64,000 nt of DNA from Halalkalibacter okhensis (GTDB lineage: Bacteria; Bacillota; Bacilli; Bacillales; Bacillaceae_D), in assembly GCF_000787375.1 (NCBI RefSeq), contig NZ_JRJU01000020.1, forward strand, positions 27,551 to 91,550, given 5' to 3'. A program made the translations under genes and the position numbers. Under the pieces are notes generated by a model. It was given only the letters and a program-made list of their open reading frames with translations, did no database searches and was not told the DNA's origin. Below, in pieces: positions 26,927 to 37,743 of the stretch (position 1 is its first letter; each line of letters starts with the position of its first letter).

Positions 26927-27547
26927 TTGGTTCCCTATATGGATTACACATCCCCATCCACTCAGTATTGGTTTGACGTCAATCAAAGTCCCTTGTTTCA
27001 AAAAGATGCTCAAAACTACATTAATGTGCTTGGTATTAATCAGTTAAACACATTAGAAAATGTCTCACTGCTAGATATTTTCCTAAGCACAAATAATGTC
27101 GTAGAACCTCATTATCATCAAAATGCAGCGGAGCTTGTCTATTGTATTTCTGGTGCGGCCACTGTATCGATGCTTAATCCGTTCACAAAAGAAATTCTCA
27201 ATTTTCCAATTACACCAGGTCAAGTCGCGAATGTCCCACAAGGTTGGTGGCATTACGAAGTAGCTTCAGTCGATAACACACATCTATTAGCGATCTTTGA
27301 TGCACCTACTCCAGAAGTTATCTTAGGTTCGGATATTCTATCATTTACACCTTCGCATATCATGGCCCATACTTATTGCTTAGATGAACATAAATGGAAC
27401 GAAGCCATCGCACCAGTAAAACCTACTGCATATATAGGGCCATACAAAGGCTGTGCTAAAGGTGATGCTAGCCACTCTCAACAGGTAAATCACCACTACC
27501 AACAGCAGCCCCAACCCACCTATATTTCACCGTATTACCGGTACTAG
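26927..27547 (+). CDS. Cupin-domain protein with Gln/Tyr-rich tail
   Basis: 206 residues. One cupin barrel with metal-type motif 1 HYHQNAAELVYCISG (His, His, Glu) and motif 2 PGQVANVPQGWWHYE; then an unusual low-complexity tail NHHYQQQPQPTYISPYYRY. Oxalate-decarboxylase-like cupins and some spore-coat proteins share such features, but no specific role can be assigned. The start is taken as TTG 26927, just after AGAGGTGAG; a longer frame to a TTG at 26885 has no SD. Flanked by terminators, it is a single-gene unit. Confidence 0.72.
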   Translation: MVPYMDYTSPSTQYWFDVNQSPLFQKDAQNYINVLGINQLNTLENVSLLDIFLSTNNVVEPHYHQNAAELVYCISGAATVSMLNPFTKEILNFPITPGQVANVPQGWWHYEVASVDNTHLLAIFDAPTPEVILGSDILSFTPSHIMAHTYCLDEHKWNEAIAPVKPTAYIGPYKGCAKGDASHSQQVNHHYQQQPQPTYISPYYRY

Positions 27548-27555
27548 CAGAAAAG

Positions 27556-27598
27556 CGGTGTTCTAAAAGAGAGATCTATTAAACCTTTTAGAACACCG
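27556..27598. terminator. Terminator between cupin gene and ger operon
   Basis: CGGTGTTCTAAAAG pairs perfectly with CTTTTAGAACACCG over 14 bp. It sits between converging genes and can serve both; T tracts are short. Confidence 0.75.
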
Positions 27599-27605
27599 AT
27601 GCTTA

Positions 27606-28736
27606 TTAATTAATAATCCCATGTTGGACAATCTCTGCATGAATTGTAACGTCGATCGGTATTGTTGGATATAGTTCATTCCAATTGCTTTTTTCGACGA
27701 TATGATTGTGATAGGCCATGACTTCTCTGCCTATTCCAAAGTAATCACAATTTGCTGCTTGGACTTTTTCAATGGTCGTTTCCGCTAAGGCTGTTAATTT
27801 ATCTGTGATCTTTTTATTTAAGTAAATAATTCGTTGTTCATCCATGTTATCTGGTGGAAACTCTGCAACGTTAAAGTACACATTCAAGTGGAAATTCGCA
27901 CGGACTTCATCATTCTCATTCACTTCAACATTCATCTGATGATCAAAGCTGTCAACTTGAACGGTAATATAATTTAGAGCTTGCATCACTTGTTCTTCTT
28001 CCTCGATATCCACTGTAAATTGAGCACTTTGGTAAAAGGTATTACTGAGGAGATTGGCCATCACTCCCTCTTCTGTCGTCATTTGACCCGTCATTATTTT
28101 CCCATGGAACAATGCAACCCCACTAACCAATGCAACCCCCATATTATTTGATGATGTAAGTGAAATGATCGGGAGCACAAAATCTCGCCCTGGATCGACC
28201 ATCATTGGGCAAATATATTGTATGTTCATTTTTGGAATGATCGAGCGATTTTCAGCCCCTTCTATTAGCCTTGAGTAATAATCACTAATTAAAGGTTGGC
28301 TTTCTATATCCACATTTAGTGCGTCATATGTCTTTCCTTCTGTAATCGCAATTTTGGCATTTAACGGAGCTCGTGGGTCTCGGTAATAGAGATCGAGCAT
28401 GGCATAGAGGTCTTCTTCAGCTAACACTTTTTCTACTAATAACACCCGAATCTTCGATGAGTCTAAGATGCCATCTACCGTGTTATCAATATTATTTCGC
28501 GATTCTCTAAGTGTATGCCCCGTCCCTGTCGCAATTCGGACTGTTGGTGATTCCCTATTCGTTTCTTGCTTTGGAATCGATACCGTAGTAAAAAATTGAC
28601 CATCCTCTGTTCGATCAACTCCAGCTGTAAAAATCAAGTTCGCATCCTTAATAAGAAATTGATCCCAACAACCAGTGACAACCAAAGAAGTTAGAATAAT
28701 AATCACACATTTAGCTAGTCTTTTTAGCATCTTCAT
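27606..28736 (-). CDS. Spore germination lipoprotein, Ger(x)C family
   Basis: C subunit of a GerA-type nutrient receptor in the inner spore membrane. Lipoprotein signal with lipobox VVTGC followed by WDQ (lipid Cys at about 23), typical of GerAC; 376 residues covering the three-domain GerC fold. It overlaps the end of the GerAB-type gene by 26 bp. Last gene of the receptor operon. Which nutrient is sensed cannot be read from the sequence. Confidence 0.92.
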   Translation of the reverse strand: MKMLKRLAKCVIIILTSLVVTGCWDQFLIKDANLIFTAGVDRTEDGQFFTTVSIPKQETNRESPTVRIATGTGHTLRESRNNIDNTVDGILDSSKIRVLLVEKVLAEEDLYAMLDLYYRDPRAPLNAKIAITEGKTYDALNVDIESQPLISDYYSRLIEGAENRSIIPKMNIQYICPMMVDPGRDFVLPIISLTSSNNMGVALVSGVALFHGKIMTGQMTTEEGVMANLLSNTFYQSAQFTVDIEEEEQVMQALNYITVQVDSFDHQMNVEVNENDEVRANFHLNVYFNVAEFPPDNMDEQRIIYLNKKITDKLTALAETTIEKVQAANCDYFGIGREVMAYHNHIVEKSNWNELYPTIPIDVTIHAEIVQHGIIN

Positions 28737-29826
28737 TCACCTGATTTCTTCGAAAAATCATAATGTACACGGCTGTTATCGCTGGGATGACAATGACAAA
28801 TAACAAACCAACGTGGGGAATTATCTCACTCCAATTGCCAATCGATAGCGTATTTCTAGGGATCAAAGCGATCAGGAAGCTACTCGCAATGATAAATGGA
28901 GCGGTTTTTTTATGATGGCCAACAGACAGAACATCTGCTAACCCAACAGATGCGATATAAACGTAACTGATTAAAGTCGTTACAACAGAAATAATCCAAA
29001 TGGCTAGAAATACAATATCAATCCTTTCTAAAACTGGGAACGTAAAGGCTTTCAGCAAATATAGAACAGGTTCGGGGACAAGTTTGATTTCCTCAGGACT
29101 AAAGAAAAGCAAACAAATGAACGTCAAATACGTATATAACCCCGTTACAAACACATTGGCCAAGCTAGCTGAAACGAGCTTGGCCTTTTTTGTCCCATCC
29201 ACAAAAGGCATTAGAAATAATATCAACTCAAAACCAAGCACTGATAGTAATGCCTCTTTACCTCCTTTTAACATATTTAATAACCCACTATCACCAATAG
29301 GCATAATATATCGAATATCCATATGGGGGTAAGCAGGCAACGTTAATAAGACTATCGTAACGAGAAGAATCGAGACCAACGTATGAAACCGACCAATCAC
29401 TTTTAGTTTCTCAACTACCAAGTAATAAGCTAGAAAGGACATCAATAGGTTAAATGCCCAATTGGGTGTACGTGGAAATGCCCATATTTCAATAATGAAA
29501 TTAAAGAGAATTAACGTCAGACTACTAACGAAAATAAAATAAATCGTATAGAAAACAGAAAGAACTTTCCCTATATATTTTCCGTATAGCTTAGACATTA
29601 AATTGTAAAAAGATGTTGCTTTAAACCGTGTCGATATAAACCAATAAAGAAAAATAATAAGCTGGACGACTCCACCTACCATGATCATCGCTATCCAAGC
29701 GTCTGTTTTGGCACCGCCCTCATAAATGGTGTAAGGCAACGAAAGAATCCCCACCCCTATTTGGGTTTGAATAATAATGAACATGAACTGTAAAGGACTG
29801 ATTGAATCCTGACTATTATTCACCAT
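28711..29826 (-). CDS. Spore germination permease-like subunit, GerAB family
   Basis: B subunit of the germinant receptor, an amino-acid/polyamine-transporter-like protein with about ten membrane helices; TQIGVGILSLPYTIYEGGAK is the usual helix-one signature of the family. The start is ATG 29826 behind AAGGAAGGCGG; the frame is open to 29850 but that part has no SD. 371 residues. Overlaps the A subunit gene before it and the C subunit gene after it. Confidence 0.92.
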   Translation of the reverse strand: MVNNSQDSISPLQFMFIIIQTQIGVGILSLPYTIYEGGAKTDAWIAMIMVGGVVQLIIFLYWFISTRFKATSFYNLMSKLYGKYIGKVLSVFYTIYFIFVSSLTLILFNFIIEIWAFPRTPNWAFNLLMSFLAYYLVVEKLKVIGRFHTLVSILLVTIVLLTLPAYPHMDIRYIMPIGDSGLLNMLKGGKEALLSVLGFELILFLMPFVDGTKKAKLVSASLANVFVTGLYTYLTFICLLFFSPEEIKLVPEPVLYLLKAFTFPVLERIDIVFLAIWIISVVTTLISYVYIASVGLADVLSVGHHKKTAPFIIASSFLIALIPRNTLSIGNWSEIIPHVGLLFVIVIPAITAVYIMIFRRNQVNEDAKKTS

Positions 29827-31273
29827 TTTTCCGCCTTCCTTTACGAACACGCTGCCTGAATTTATTTAATGGCCTTGTTGCTCTAGGTCGTTCATTCATC
29901 TTTTCTAGCGGCGCCCGAATGAAACTATCCTTCAAATCTTGCCATGTTAACGGAGCAACTGGAGCAAAATAAGGAGAACCAAACGACTCTAGTTTACATA
30001 AATGGATCAACAAAAGCGTGAAGCAAAACATGATTCCAAAATAACCAAAGCTTGCCGCAGCAAACATAAAAGGAAAGCGCACCACTCGTAATGTAGAGCT
30101 CATCTCAAAAGATGGAACCACGAAGGAAGCAATCGCTGTTATCGCGACAACAATAATCATAATATTAGAAACCAACCCAGCTTGAACGACCGCATCTCCA
30201 ATTACTAATCCCCCTACAATGCCAATTGTTTGACCAATCGGACTTGGAAGCCGAATTCCCGCTTCTCTGATCAACTCAATTGTTAATTCCATTAAAATTG
30301 CTTCAACAATAGGCGGGTAAGGGATCCGCTCAACCGAGCTCTTAACGGGCAGGACTAAGTCAGCTGGAATCACTTCAAAGTGAAAAGAAACCGTAGCAAT
30401 ATAAATAGCTGGAACAAAGATCGCAATAAAAAAACTGATCATCCTCAAAATACGATAGAATGATCCAACAATAAAACGACTATTATAGTCATCAGGCGAT
30501 TGATAGAAGGCAAAGAAGCTAACCGGGCAAACGAGAGCAGTTGGGTCGCCATCGGTTAAAATCGCTACTCGACCGTCTAATAGATTAGCCATAGTTCGGT
30601 CAGGCCTTTCGGTATTTAGCATTTGAGGGAATGGCGAGAGCTGCTCATTTTCTAAAAACTCCTCTACATACCCAGGACTGAAAACCATATCACTTGATAT
30701 AGATTGAAGTTTGTCTTCTACCGCTTGTATGATTTTTGGGTTCGCCATACTTTCTATATACACAACTGCCAATTTTGTCTCTGTCTCTTGGCCTAATGTA
30801 TGATATTTTATGACCAAATCTTGATTTTTCACTCTTTTTCGAAGTAAGAAAAGATTTGTCATAAGGCCCTCGACAAAACCATCATGTGCGCCACGAACAA
30901 CCTTTTCATTCTCTGGTTCTTCAATCGTTCGTTCGGATGTTTTTCTTACATCAAACACATAAGCTTCTGAATCTCCTTCTAGAAAAACAGCGACTTTTCC
31001 CTGATTTAGCTCAGGTGAAACTTTATTAAGAAGTCTCATCATCTTAAGGTCACTTGCATGAATGCAAGTTTTGATTTCATCTTCCCCTGACTGAAGATGA
31101 TCAAAAAACATCTTATCTAACCGTTCATCATCAATGACCGTTTCAAGAAACAGACATACCCCTTTTCGCTCGTTAAATAGAAACTCTCTTTTTTTTACAT
31201 CATCTGAAAAGTGGAAAGCCTCTTGAATATATGTGTAATTGGCATCTAGATCTCCAGATACATTGATGTCCAT
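29816..31273 (-). CDS. Spore germination protein, GerAA family
   Basis: A subunit of the germinant receptor, 485 residues: a soluble N-terminal domain of about 240 residues, then five to six membrane segments starting near FYRILRMISFFIAIFVPAIY, and a short basic C-terminus. The conserved segments DGDPTALVCPVSFFAFYQSPDDY and PSPIGQTIGIVGGLVIGDA are seen. First gene of the gerA-gerB-gerC type operon. Expression is expected in the forespore (sigma-G), but no convincing sigma-G promoter was picked out. A second SD-like AAAAGGAGGA about 30 bases upstream is not followed by a start. Confidence 0.93.
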   Translation of the reverse strand: MDINVSGDLDANYTYIQEAFHFSDDVKKREFLFNERKGVCLFLETVIDDERLDKMFFDHLQSGEDEIKTCIHASDLKMMRLLNKVSPELNQGKVAVFLEGDSEAYVFDVRKTSERTIEEPENEKVVRGAHDGFVEGLMTNLFLLRKRVKNQDLVIKYHTLGQETETKLAVVYIESMANPKIIQAVEDKLQSISSDMVFSPGYVEEFLENEQLSPFPQMLNTERPDRTMANLLDGRVAILTDGDPTALVCPVSFFAFYQSPDDYNSRFIVGSFYRILRMISFFIAIFVPAIYIATVSFHFEVIPADLVLPVKSSVERIPYPPIVEAILMELTIELIREAGIRLPSPIGQTIGIVGGLVIGDAVVQAGLVSNIMIIVVAITAIASFVVPSFEMSSTLRVVRFPFMFAAASFGYFGIMFCFTLLLIHLCKLESFGSPYFAPVAPLTWQDLKDSFIRAPLEKMNERPRATRPLNKFRQRVRKGRRKNGE

Positions 31274-31396
31274 TCGATATTCCTACCCTTAGTTTTTTTT
31301 CTTACTATATCCTCCTTTTTTTGAATTATTCTCTATACCCTTGCACGATGAGAATTTCTCTTATCTTTCAATAAGCATAAGACTCAAACAACTAGA

Positions 31397-31435
31397 AAAG
31401 GCAGAACCCCCTTGAAACAGGTAAAGTTCTGCCTT
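31397..31435 (-). terminator. Terminator of the xylo-oligosaccharide operon
   Basis: AAAGGCAGAAC pairs with GTTCTGCCTTT over 11 bp (minus strand ends in CTTTTCTAG). It lies a few bases after the beta-xylosidase stop. Confidence 0.8.
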
Positions 31436-31443
31436 TGAACATA

Positions 31444-33006
31444 TTAACGATAATGGAAATAATCAAAATGAGCCGGAATACGTTGACCGCTTAAATCTTG
31501 GACGCACATCCCTACAAATGTTCCAGTAAATCGAATATAATCCGCATCATCATCAGAAAGATGACTAATATCAATCCTCGGTCCTATTTCGATCCAATCT
31601 CCTTTTCCATCTACAAATAAGAATTGAAGCCATTGTCTTTCAATTACAGCTTTTAATTTCGTCGCTGAAGTGGAAAGGGAAAGATCTGCCTGAAGCAACT
31701 CATCGTATTTCCCATGCTTTGATTGAATAATTCCGATACATTTCCCGAGCTCCTCATGTTCTGTAACACGAAGATAGACATAATCATCTGTGTCATAATA
31801 GACAATAAGTCCGGCCATTTGCTGAAAGTTCACTGGTGTGAATGTAACTTCTGTTTCTATTTCTGCCGAAAAGCTTTCTAATCTTCTCGCTACTAGACTT
31901 TGATGGTGAGTCGATTGCATCGATTCTCCGCCTCTTAACGTTAAGTAGCCAGGTTTATCTGTTAGAGAGATCCAATCTTCTGTAAACGTACGTCGTAAAG
32001 AATTCCAGTATTTCTTTAATGTTTTATCAGAAAAATCATCTTCATTGCTTTCCTGTTCGAACGGGTGAGGAGGAAGCTCAGGTGCCTTCACTTCCATTTG
32101 TGGATACGGACCTCCCTCAACCCGAATCCAATCATCTTCTGTCCAATAGCATTTCTGTATCGCGGTTTCGCGTCCAAGAATGCACTTTTTATCAACAACA
32201 GGTCTAGCACATAGATGAGCCATATACCACTGACCATCTTGTGTTTCAACTAAACTCCCATGACCGGCCTTTTGTAATTGCTCCAACTGCTCTTGATTGG
32301 ATGTTAGAACGGGGTTGGTGGGATCGACTTCATATGGACCAAACAACGATTTTGAACGAGCGACCGTAACGGCATGAGTGTACCAAGTCCCACCTTCTGC
32401 CGTTATTAAATAATAATAGCCATTTCGCTTATACAGATGAGGAGCTTCTGTTACCTTTAGCTCTGTTCCTTTAAAAATATTTCGAACAGGTCCAATTAAT
32501 TTTTGTTGTTCAACTGAATATTCTTGTAGAGCGATACCAGCAAAAGAATTCTTGCCTTTGCGAAAATCCCAAATCATATTAACTAACCATTTCGTCCCAT
32601 CCTCCTCATGAAAAAGAGAAGGATCAAACCCGCTGCTATTTAAATAAATTGGTTCTGACCATGGTCCTTCAATATGTTCAGCTGTAACTAAATAATTATG
32701 TGTATCTTTAAATGCCCCCATTCGACTTTTCACATCTGTAAAAATTAAATAGAAAAGCCCATCAGAATAACTTAATGCAGGAGCCCAAACACCACCGGAA
32801 TTAATATTACCGATCATATCTAATTGCGATTTTCGTGTAAGCGGATAGCTCAAAAGTCTCCAATTGACTAAATCCTTCGAGTGATGAATCTGTACTCCTG
32901 GAAACCATTCAAATGTTGAGACTGCCATATAATAATCATCTTCAACCCTAATAATACATGGATCTGGATGGTAACCAGGCAACACGGGATTCTTAATTGT
33001 AGTCAT
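31444..33006 (-). CDS. xynB: GH43 beta-xylosidase, intracellular
   Basis: Removes xylose from xylo-oligosaccharides in the cytoplasm (no signal peptide). Five-bladed propeller with the catalytic base Asp in PGYHPDPCII, the pKa-modulating Asp in SSGFDPSLFHEE and the acid Glu in KVTEAPHLYKRNG; then a C-terminal beta-sandwich from about residue 325 as in GH43/DUF1349-like xylosidases. 520 residues, close to B. subtilis XynB. Last gene of an operon with the transporter XynP-type gene, as in B. subtilis xynPB. Confidence 0.92.
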   Translation of the reverse strand: MTTIKNPVLPGYHPDPCIIRVEDDYYMAVSTFEWFPGVQIHHSKDLVNWRLLSYPLTRKSQLDMIGNINSGGVWAPALSYSDGLFYLIFTDVKSRMGAFKDTHNYLVTAEHIEGPWSEPIYLNSSGFDPSLFHEEDGTKWLVNMIWDFRKGKNSFAGIALQEYSVEQQKLIGPVRNIFKGTELKVTEAPHLYKRNGYYYLITAEGGTWYTHAVTVARSKSLFGPYEVDPTNPVLTSNQEQLEQLQKAGHGSLVETQDGQWYMAHLCARPVVDKKCILGRETAIQKCYWTEDDWIRVEGGPYPQMEVKAPELPPHPFEQESNEDDFSDKTLKKYWNSLRRTFTEDWISLTDKPGYLTLRGGESMQSTHHQSLVARRLESFSAEIETEVTFTPVNFQQMAGLIVYYDTDDYVYLRVTEHEELGKCIGIIQSKHGKYDELLQADLSLSTSATKLKAVIERQWLQFLFVDGKGDWIEIGPRIDISHLSDDDADYIRFTGTFVGMCVQDLSGQRIPAHFDYFHYR

Positions 33007-33058
33007 GTACCTCGCCCTTTCTATTCATAGATTGTTAGATTGACATGTAGAAGTTTTT

Positions 33059-34447
33059 TTAAGCATTTCGAGCTTGTAGATCTTTAATGATTTGCGGGTA
33101 TTTCTTATCTAGGTTATAGAATAACAATAAAATAATCATAAGAATCGTTAATGCTAATGGAATATAAATAAATAGCGCTTGAATTGAAAGCAGTGCTGAG
33201 TCAGATTGAATGGCACTTCCACCAACATAACCACCCAGTGCTAATACCCAACCAATCATAGCAGCACCAAGCCCACTTCCGACTTTTATCCCCATACTAC
33301 CGCCACTGTAAACCATTCCTTCATTTCTGATTCCTGTTTTCCATTCCCCGTATTCAATCGTATCTCCCAGTAATGCAAACATACTTCCATTAATTGGTGC
33401 CTTTCCAATTCCTCTAATAATAGTACCTATCAAAATTAACACTACATTCGTAAGGTCAATCATCATGATTAAATAACCAATAATCGTAATGATTTCACCG
33501 ACAATAATGGCATTTCTTTTCCCAAATCTTTTGGTAATCGGGGCAACAAACACCATTCCAAGAAGGATAAAAACAGTATAGGCCGTCGTAACTAATCCAA
33601 CTAGCAACGTATTATCTAAAATATATTGAGAATAATAGATAATCGCACCAGAGTTAAGAGCATTAAAAATATACGTCATGAGGATGAAAATGGTCGCAAT
33701 GCCCCAGTACTTATTTTTAGATAATGTTTTTAAACTCTCTTTAAGCGGTACAGCTTTATTTTGTTGTTCTTTATTTGCTGGTTTAACCCTTTCTGCTGTC
33801 GTTCGAAAGCAAACATAGAAGAGAGTACTCCCAATGCTACCAAAAATCAAAAAGGTTAAAACCCATCCAAATTGTCCTCCACCAAACAATGTTGCCAGTG
33901 GCAGTGTTAAATTACTAACGATAAGGACACCAATGAGTGCAATGCTCATGCGGAATACATTTAAAACCGAACGCTGGTATTGATCCTGTGTAATGAGAGA
34001 GTTTAGCGTCCCATATGGCACATTCAAACCAGTATAGACAAGACAGACAACATTATAGGTGATGGCAATATAAATGACTTGCCAAGTAGTACTTACATCT
34101 GGAACGGTAAATAGCAATACCGCGGATACAGCAAATGGAATTGACAGCCATAATAGCCACGGCCTTGCCTTTCCATGCTTAGATTTGGTCTTATCAATGG
34201 CATAACCCATAAGTACATCTGATACACCATCAAAAATTCGTGAGAACAACATAATGGAACCAACGATTCCAGCAGCAATCCCAATAACATCGGTATAAAA
34301 ATAAACAATGAAAATACTCATTGCCTGCCATATAAAGTTACTAGCCAAATCTCCCATTCCATAACCGATTCTTTCACTAAGCTTTATTTTTTCTCCCGGT
34401 ATGCTTTGTTTACCTGCAGATTCTATCTTTTCTGGATTTGCTGACAC
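33059..34447 (-). CDS. xynP: GPH-family sugar:cation symporter
   Basis: 462-residue transporter with twelve predicted helices of the glycoside-pentoside-hexuronide family (RIGYGMGDLASNFIWQ at the N-terminus, KHGKARPWLLWLSIPF in loop two-three). It probably imports xylo-oligosaccharides or related sugars with a cation. The start is GTG 34447 behind GGAGGGAG. It lies 52 bp before the xylosidase gene; the gene symbol rests on this xynPB arrangement. Confidence 0.88.
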   Translation of the reverse strand: MSANPEKIESAGKQSIPGEKIKLSERIGYGMGDLASNFIWQAMSIFIVYFYTDVIGIAAGIVGSIMLFSRIFDGVSDVLMGYAIDKTKSKHGKARPWLLWLSIPFAVSAVLLFTVPDVSTTWQVIYIAITYNVVCLVYTGLNVPYGTLNSLITQDQYQRSVLNVFRMSIALIGVLIVSNLTLPLATLFGGGQFGWVLTFLIFGSIGSTLFYVCFRTTAERVKPANKEQQNKAVPLKESLKTLSKNKYWGIATIFILMTYIFNALNSGAIIYYSQYILDNTLLVGLVTTAYTVFILLGMVFVAPITKRFGKRNAIIVGEIITIIGYLIMMIDLTNVVLILIGTIIRGIGKAPINGSMFALLGDTIEYGEWKTGIRNEGMVYSGGSMGIKVGSGLGAAMIGWVLALGGYVGGSAIQSDSALLSIQALFIYIPLALTILMIILLLFYNLDKKYPQIIKDLQARNA

Positions 34448-34492
34448 GTAATCTCCCTCCTAAACTCACTCCTGTAATCTACTTATCTTTTT

Positions 34493-36475
34493 CTACGTTA
34501 AATTCTTCTCTTTTGACATCGCTTCCATACCAGCGTTTAGAACCTCTAAAATTCGATCGACATCATATACACTGCCACGCCACGTTCCCCCACTCACTGC
34601 TTGAAGTGCCGCCCATAGACGTGTGTCATCAGGTAATTGAGCATTTGGCTTCAAATCAGGGTGACGGGTGCGTCGATTTAGGATCTCTGTTGCTTCTGTA
34701 ATCGATACCCTTTCATCTTTAGCGCCAACGAAATTAACCGTTCCTTCTAATTGAACGCAGTCGATAACAATTTCAATCACATCTCCATCACGTAACTTCC
34801 CTATCGGCCCATCAGCCAGTGCTTCTGGCCCAACATGACCGATGCACGCACCAGTAGACACCCCTGAAAAGCGAGCATCAGTAATTAAGGAAACATGCTT
34901 CCCAAATGGTAAATATTTTAGAGCTGATGTTAGTTGATAGGTCTCTTCCATCCCGGTTCCTAGTGGGCCTCCCCCCATGACAACCATCACATCGCCCGCT
35001 TGGATCCCGCCTGTTTTTATCGCTCTGATCGCATCCCTTTCTGACGTAAATACTTTCGCCTCACCAGTATGTCTATATACCCCATCTTCAGAAACGACTG
35101 TTGGGTCAATGGATGTTGATTTAATTACCGCTCCTTCAGGTGCAATATTGCCTTCAGGGAATGTCACTGTTGAGGTGAGACCTCTTTTTCTTGCCTGGTC
35201 CGGATTCATAATGACCTCTTCAGGATGAACGCCATCTTCATTCAGTAGTCGCTTCTTAATTTCTGTACGACGCTCTGATTGTTCCCACCAATCTAGGTTT
35301 TCACCAAGAGTCGCTCCTGTAACGGTAAGAACATCTTCATGTAAGAGGCCTAACTCTCGTAAATGAAGCATCACCTCAGGAACGCCACCCGCAAGATAAG
35401 CACGAACAGTTGGATGATAGTCAGGACCATTTGGCAATACGCTAACAAGCCTTGGCGTTTTTCGATTGATCCGAATCCAATCTTCGACAGTAGGAATTCG
35501 ACATTTGGCTGCATGGGCAATAGCCGGAATATGAAGCAAAAGATTCGTTGATCCTCCGAATGCAGCATGGACAACCATTGCATTTTCTATTGCTTTGTCT
35601 GTCACAATATCCTTTGTAGTGATCTGATTTTTTTCCATTTCTAAAGCTGCACGTGCCGATTGCCTTGCCATCTCACCCCAAATCGGCTGACCTGAAGGGG
35701 CTAATGCGGAGTGAGTGACAGCCATACCAAGAGCTTCTGCGACAACTTGCGAGGTAGCTGCTGTCCCTAAAAATTGACACCCTCCCCCCGTTGAAGCACA
35801 AGAAACGCAACCCAATTCAGAGGCTTCTTTTAACGTAATCTCCTTATTGGCAAAGCGAGCTCCAATTGTTTGAACCTTACCTGCATCTTCTCCGACTGTT
35901 GGAGGAAGCGTAACCCCACCTGGGACGATAACCGTTGGTAAATCATGTGTTCCTGCTAAGGCAATCATCATTGCAGGCAACCCTTTATCACACGTCGCTA
36001 CTCCTATTACAGCCTGGCGCGTTGGAAGAGAACGAATTAAGCGACGATAGACAAGGGCCGCATCGTTTCTAAAAGGAAATGAATCAAACATACCTAATGT
36101 CCCCTGAGAACGTCCATCACATGGATCACTAACAAAAGCGGCAAAAGGAACTCCTTTCTTCTCGCGAATCTCTTTGGCTGCCTCTGACATTAATAAATCG
36201 ACTTCCCAATGACCTGTATGATAGCCTAATGCAACCGGGCTGCCATCTTGATCACGAATGCCTCCATTCGTCCCTAAGATTAAGACTTGTTTTCCAAGAA
36301 GCTCCTCGGGCTTCCACCCCATACCCACATTTTGAGTCATCCCAAAAAGGTCTCCACTAGGGGACTCCTCTAGCATTTGTGCTGTCAGAGGCAAACTGCC
36401 TATAGGACCTCTAGCATGGGTTTTGACTTGATAAATTGACTGATCTTCGTCGTTGAAAATAATATGCAGTGACAT
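34493..36475 (-). CDS. yjhG: D-xylonate dehydratase-like protein (YjhG/YagF family)
   Basis: 660-residue IlvD/EDD-superfamily dehydratase of the YjhG/YagF subgroup, which converts D-xylonate to 2-keto-3-deoxy-xylonate. Fe-S ligand Cys residues are visible in [11 protein letters not shown] and [31 protein letters not shown] and [15 protein letters not shown] are subgroup features, as is the length (branched-chain IlvD has about 560). It is followed by the transporter and xylosidase genes and preceded by the aldolase gene. The precise sugar acid is inferred from the family. Confidence 0.88.
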   Translation of the reverse strand: MSLHIIFNDEDQSIYQVKTHARGPIGSLPLTAQMLEESPSGDLFGMTQNVGMGWKPEELLGKQVLILGTNGGIRDQDGSPVALGYHTGHWEVDLLMSEAAKEIREKKGVPFAAFVSDPCDGRSQGTLGMFDSFPFRNDAALVYRRLIRSLPTRQAVIGVATCDKGLPAMMIALAGTHDLPTVIVPGGVTLPPTVGEDAGKVQTIGARFANKEITLKEASELGCVSCASTGGGCQFLGTAATSQVVAEALGMAVTHSALAPSGQPIWGEMARQSARAALEMEKNQITTKDIVTDKAIENAMVVHAAFGGSTNLLLHIPAIAHAAKCRIPTVEDWIRINRKTPRLVSVLPNGPDYHPTVRAYLAGGVPEVMLHLRELGLLHEDVLTVTGATLGENLDWWEQSERRTEIKKRLLNEDGVHPEEVIMNPDQARKRGLTSTVTFPEGNIAPEGAVIKSTSIDPTVVSEDGVYRHTGEAKVFTSERDAIRAIKTGGIQAGDVMVVMGGGPLGTGMEETYQLTSALKYLPFGKHVSLITDARFSGVSTGACIGHVGPEALADGPIGKLRDGDVIEIVIDCVQLEGTVNFVGAKDERVSITEATEILNRRTRHPDLKPNAQLPDDTRLWAALQAVSGGTWRGSVYDVDRILEVLNAGMEAMSKEKNLT

Positions 36476-36558
36476 AAAAGCCTCCGTAATTGTATTTAGA
36501 CGTAAATAAGAATAACCGAATCGTACAAAAAGCTATATTGCTTGCCCTTTACAGCCAA

Positions 36559-37488
36559 CTACACTTTATTGGGTGTACTCGGAAGGATCTTCGCTAATTC
36601 TAATATTTCCTTTACTTTTGCCTTTTTTTCCTTACTAAGAGGCTTGGTTGGTGGGAGGACATGTGTAGAAACATCCATACCACATAGCTTCATAGCTTCC
36701 TTGACGACGTTTACAAACGGACTATCAATCTTATAAAGCGATGGAAGAATCGCTAATTGTTTATACAATTTACTTGCTTCCTTTAAGTCCCCTGCAAGAA
36801 AGGAATTGTAAATACCAACAGATAAATTTGGAGCAAAGTTTCCACTTGCCGAAATAACCCCATCTCCCCCAAGTTGTAACGTGTTCAATAAATGATCATC
36901 AAAGCCACACATAACTGAAAAATGAGGATGCTTTCCTTTTACTTTTAGAATCATGTCACGGATATGTCCCACAGAATCAACCGTATCTTTAATACCAACA
37001 ATATTTGCATGGTTATCTACGAGTTCAAGCACCAAATCCGCTGTCAAATCTTGACCTGTCAGATTAGGAAAATTATATAAAATAATTGGTAGATTCGTCG
37101 CTTTTGCGATATCCCCAAAATAGCCAAGTAAATGCTCCTCAGACAACGTCCAGTAATAAGGATTGACGACAACGACACCATCTGCACCAATGCGTTGTGC
37201 GTGGATGCTTAAATCAATGGCCTCTCTTGTGTTCGTACTTCCCGTACCAATTAAAACGGGCACCCTGCCGTTCACATAGCTCACTGCAAACTCCGCTATC
37301 TCTTTTCGTTCATCTGTTGACATCTGCGAGAACTCTCCACCCGTTCCAAGAAAAAACAACCCATTTACGCCTTTTTTTATCAAAAAATCAATTAGCCAAC
37401 CCATTTGTTGTTGATCAACGAGTCCTTCTTCGTTAAAAATGGTTGAAACCGGTGGTATAACCCCTGTAAATGCTTTGACACTGTTCAT
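36559..37488 (-). CDS. DapA-family 2-keto-3-deoxy-sugar-acid aldolase
   Basis: 309-residue class I aldolase of the dihydrodipicolinate synthase family, closest in context to YagE/YjhH. The Schiff-base Lys is in NIVGIKDTVDS and the proton-relay Tyr in ILYNFPNLTG; GTGGEFSQMS holds the carboxylate-binding Thr-Gly-Gly-Glu region. It would split 2-keto-3-deoxy-xylonate (from YjhG) to pyruvate and glycolaldehyde. Lysine biosynthesis DapA is unlikely because of the catabolic neighbours. First gene of the operon, SD GGAGGGG. Confidence 0.87.
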   Translation of the reverse strand: MNSVKAFTGVIPPVSTIFNEEGLVDQQQMGWLIDFLIKKGVNGLFFLGTGGEFSQMSTDERKEIAEFAVSYVNGRVPVLIGTGSTNTREAIDLSIHAQRIGADGVVVVNPYYWTLSEEHLLGYFGDIAKATNLPIILYNFPNLTGQDLTADLVLELVDNHANIVGIKDTVDSVGHIRDMILKVKGKHPHFSVMCGFDDHLLNTLQLGGDGVISASGNFAPNLSVGIYNSFLAGDLKEASKLYKQLAILPSLYKIDSPFVNVVKEAMKLCGMDVSTHVLPPTKPLSKEKKAKVKEILELAKILPSTPNKV

Positions 37489-37536
37489 ATTACCCCTCCT
37501 ACTTTTGATCCCTTGTTTTTTTATGACTTGGTACTC

Positions 37537-37552
37537 AACAAAACATTTTGTT
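37537..37552. promoter_or_regulatory. Candidate IclR operator upstream of the aldolase operon
   Basis: AACAAAA-CA-TTTTGTT, perfect 7-bp arms, lies between the aldolase gene and the divergent IclR gene, close to a TATAAT-like -10 on the minus strand. It is AT-rich, so the symmetry could be accidental. Confidence 0.35.
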
Positions 37553-37743
37553 TTACATTATAAAACCATGTGCTATTATTTAGTTAACGCAAATTCATTA
37601 TAGCATAAATTCCCAAAAAGAAAACACTTACAATTGATCGATTTTTCTAGCTTGCCTGCTAAGTTTATTTAACTTGCACTCTGATTGCTGTAGAATTGTG
37701 TACAAAAGTAATTAACAAATTAAGATGAATATGAGGGTTGTTT

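Noticed and set aside
31274..31396. Sigma-G promoter and second SD upstream of the ger operon
   Set aside because: No spacing of -35 and -10 elements fits well, and the AAAAGGAGGA is not followed by a start codon.
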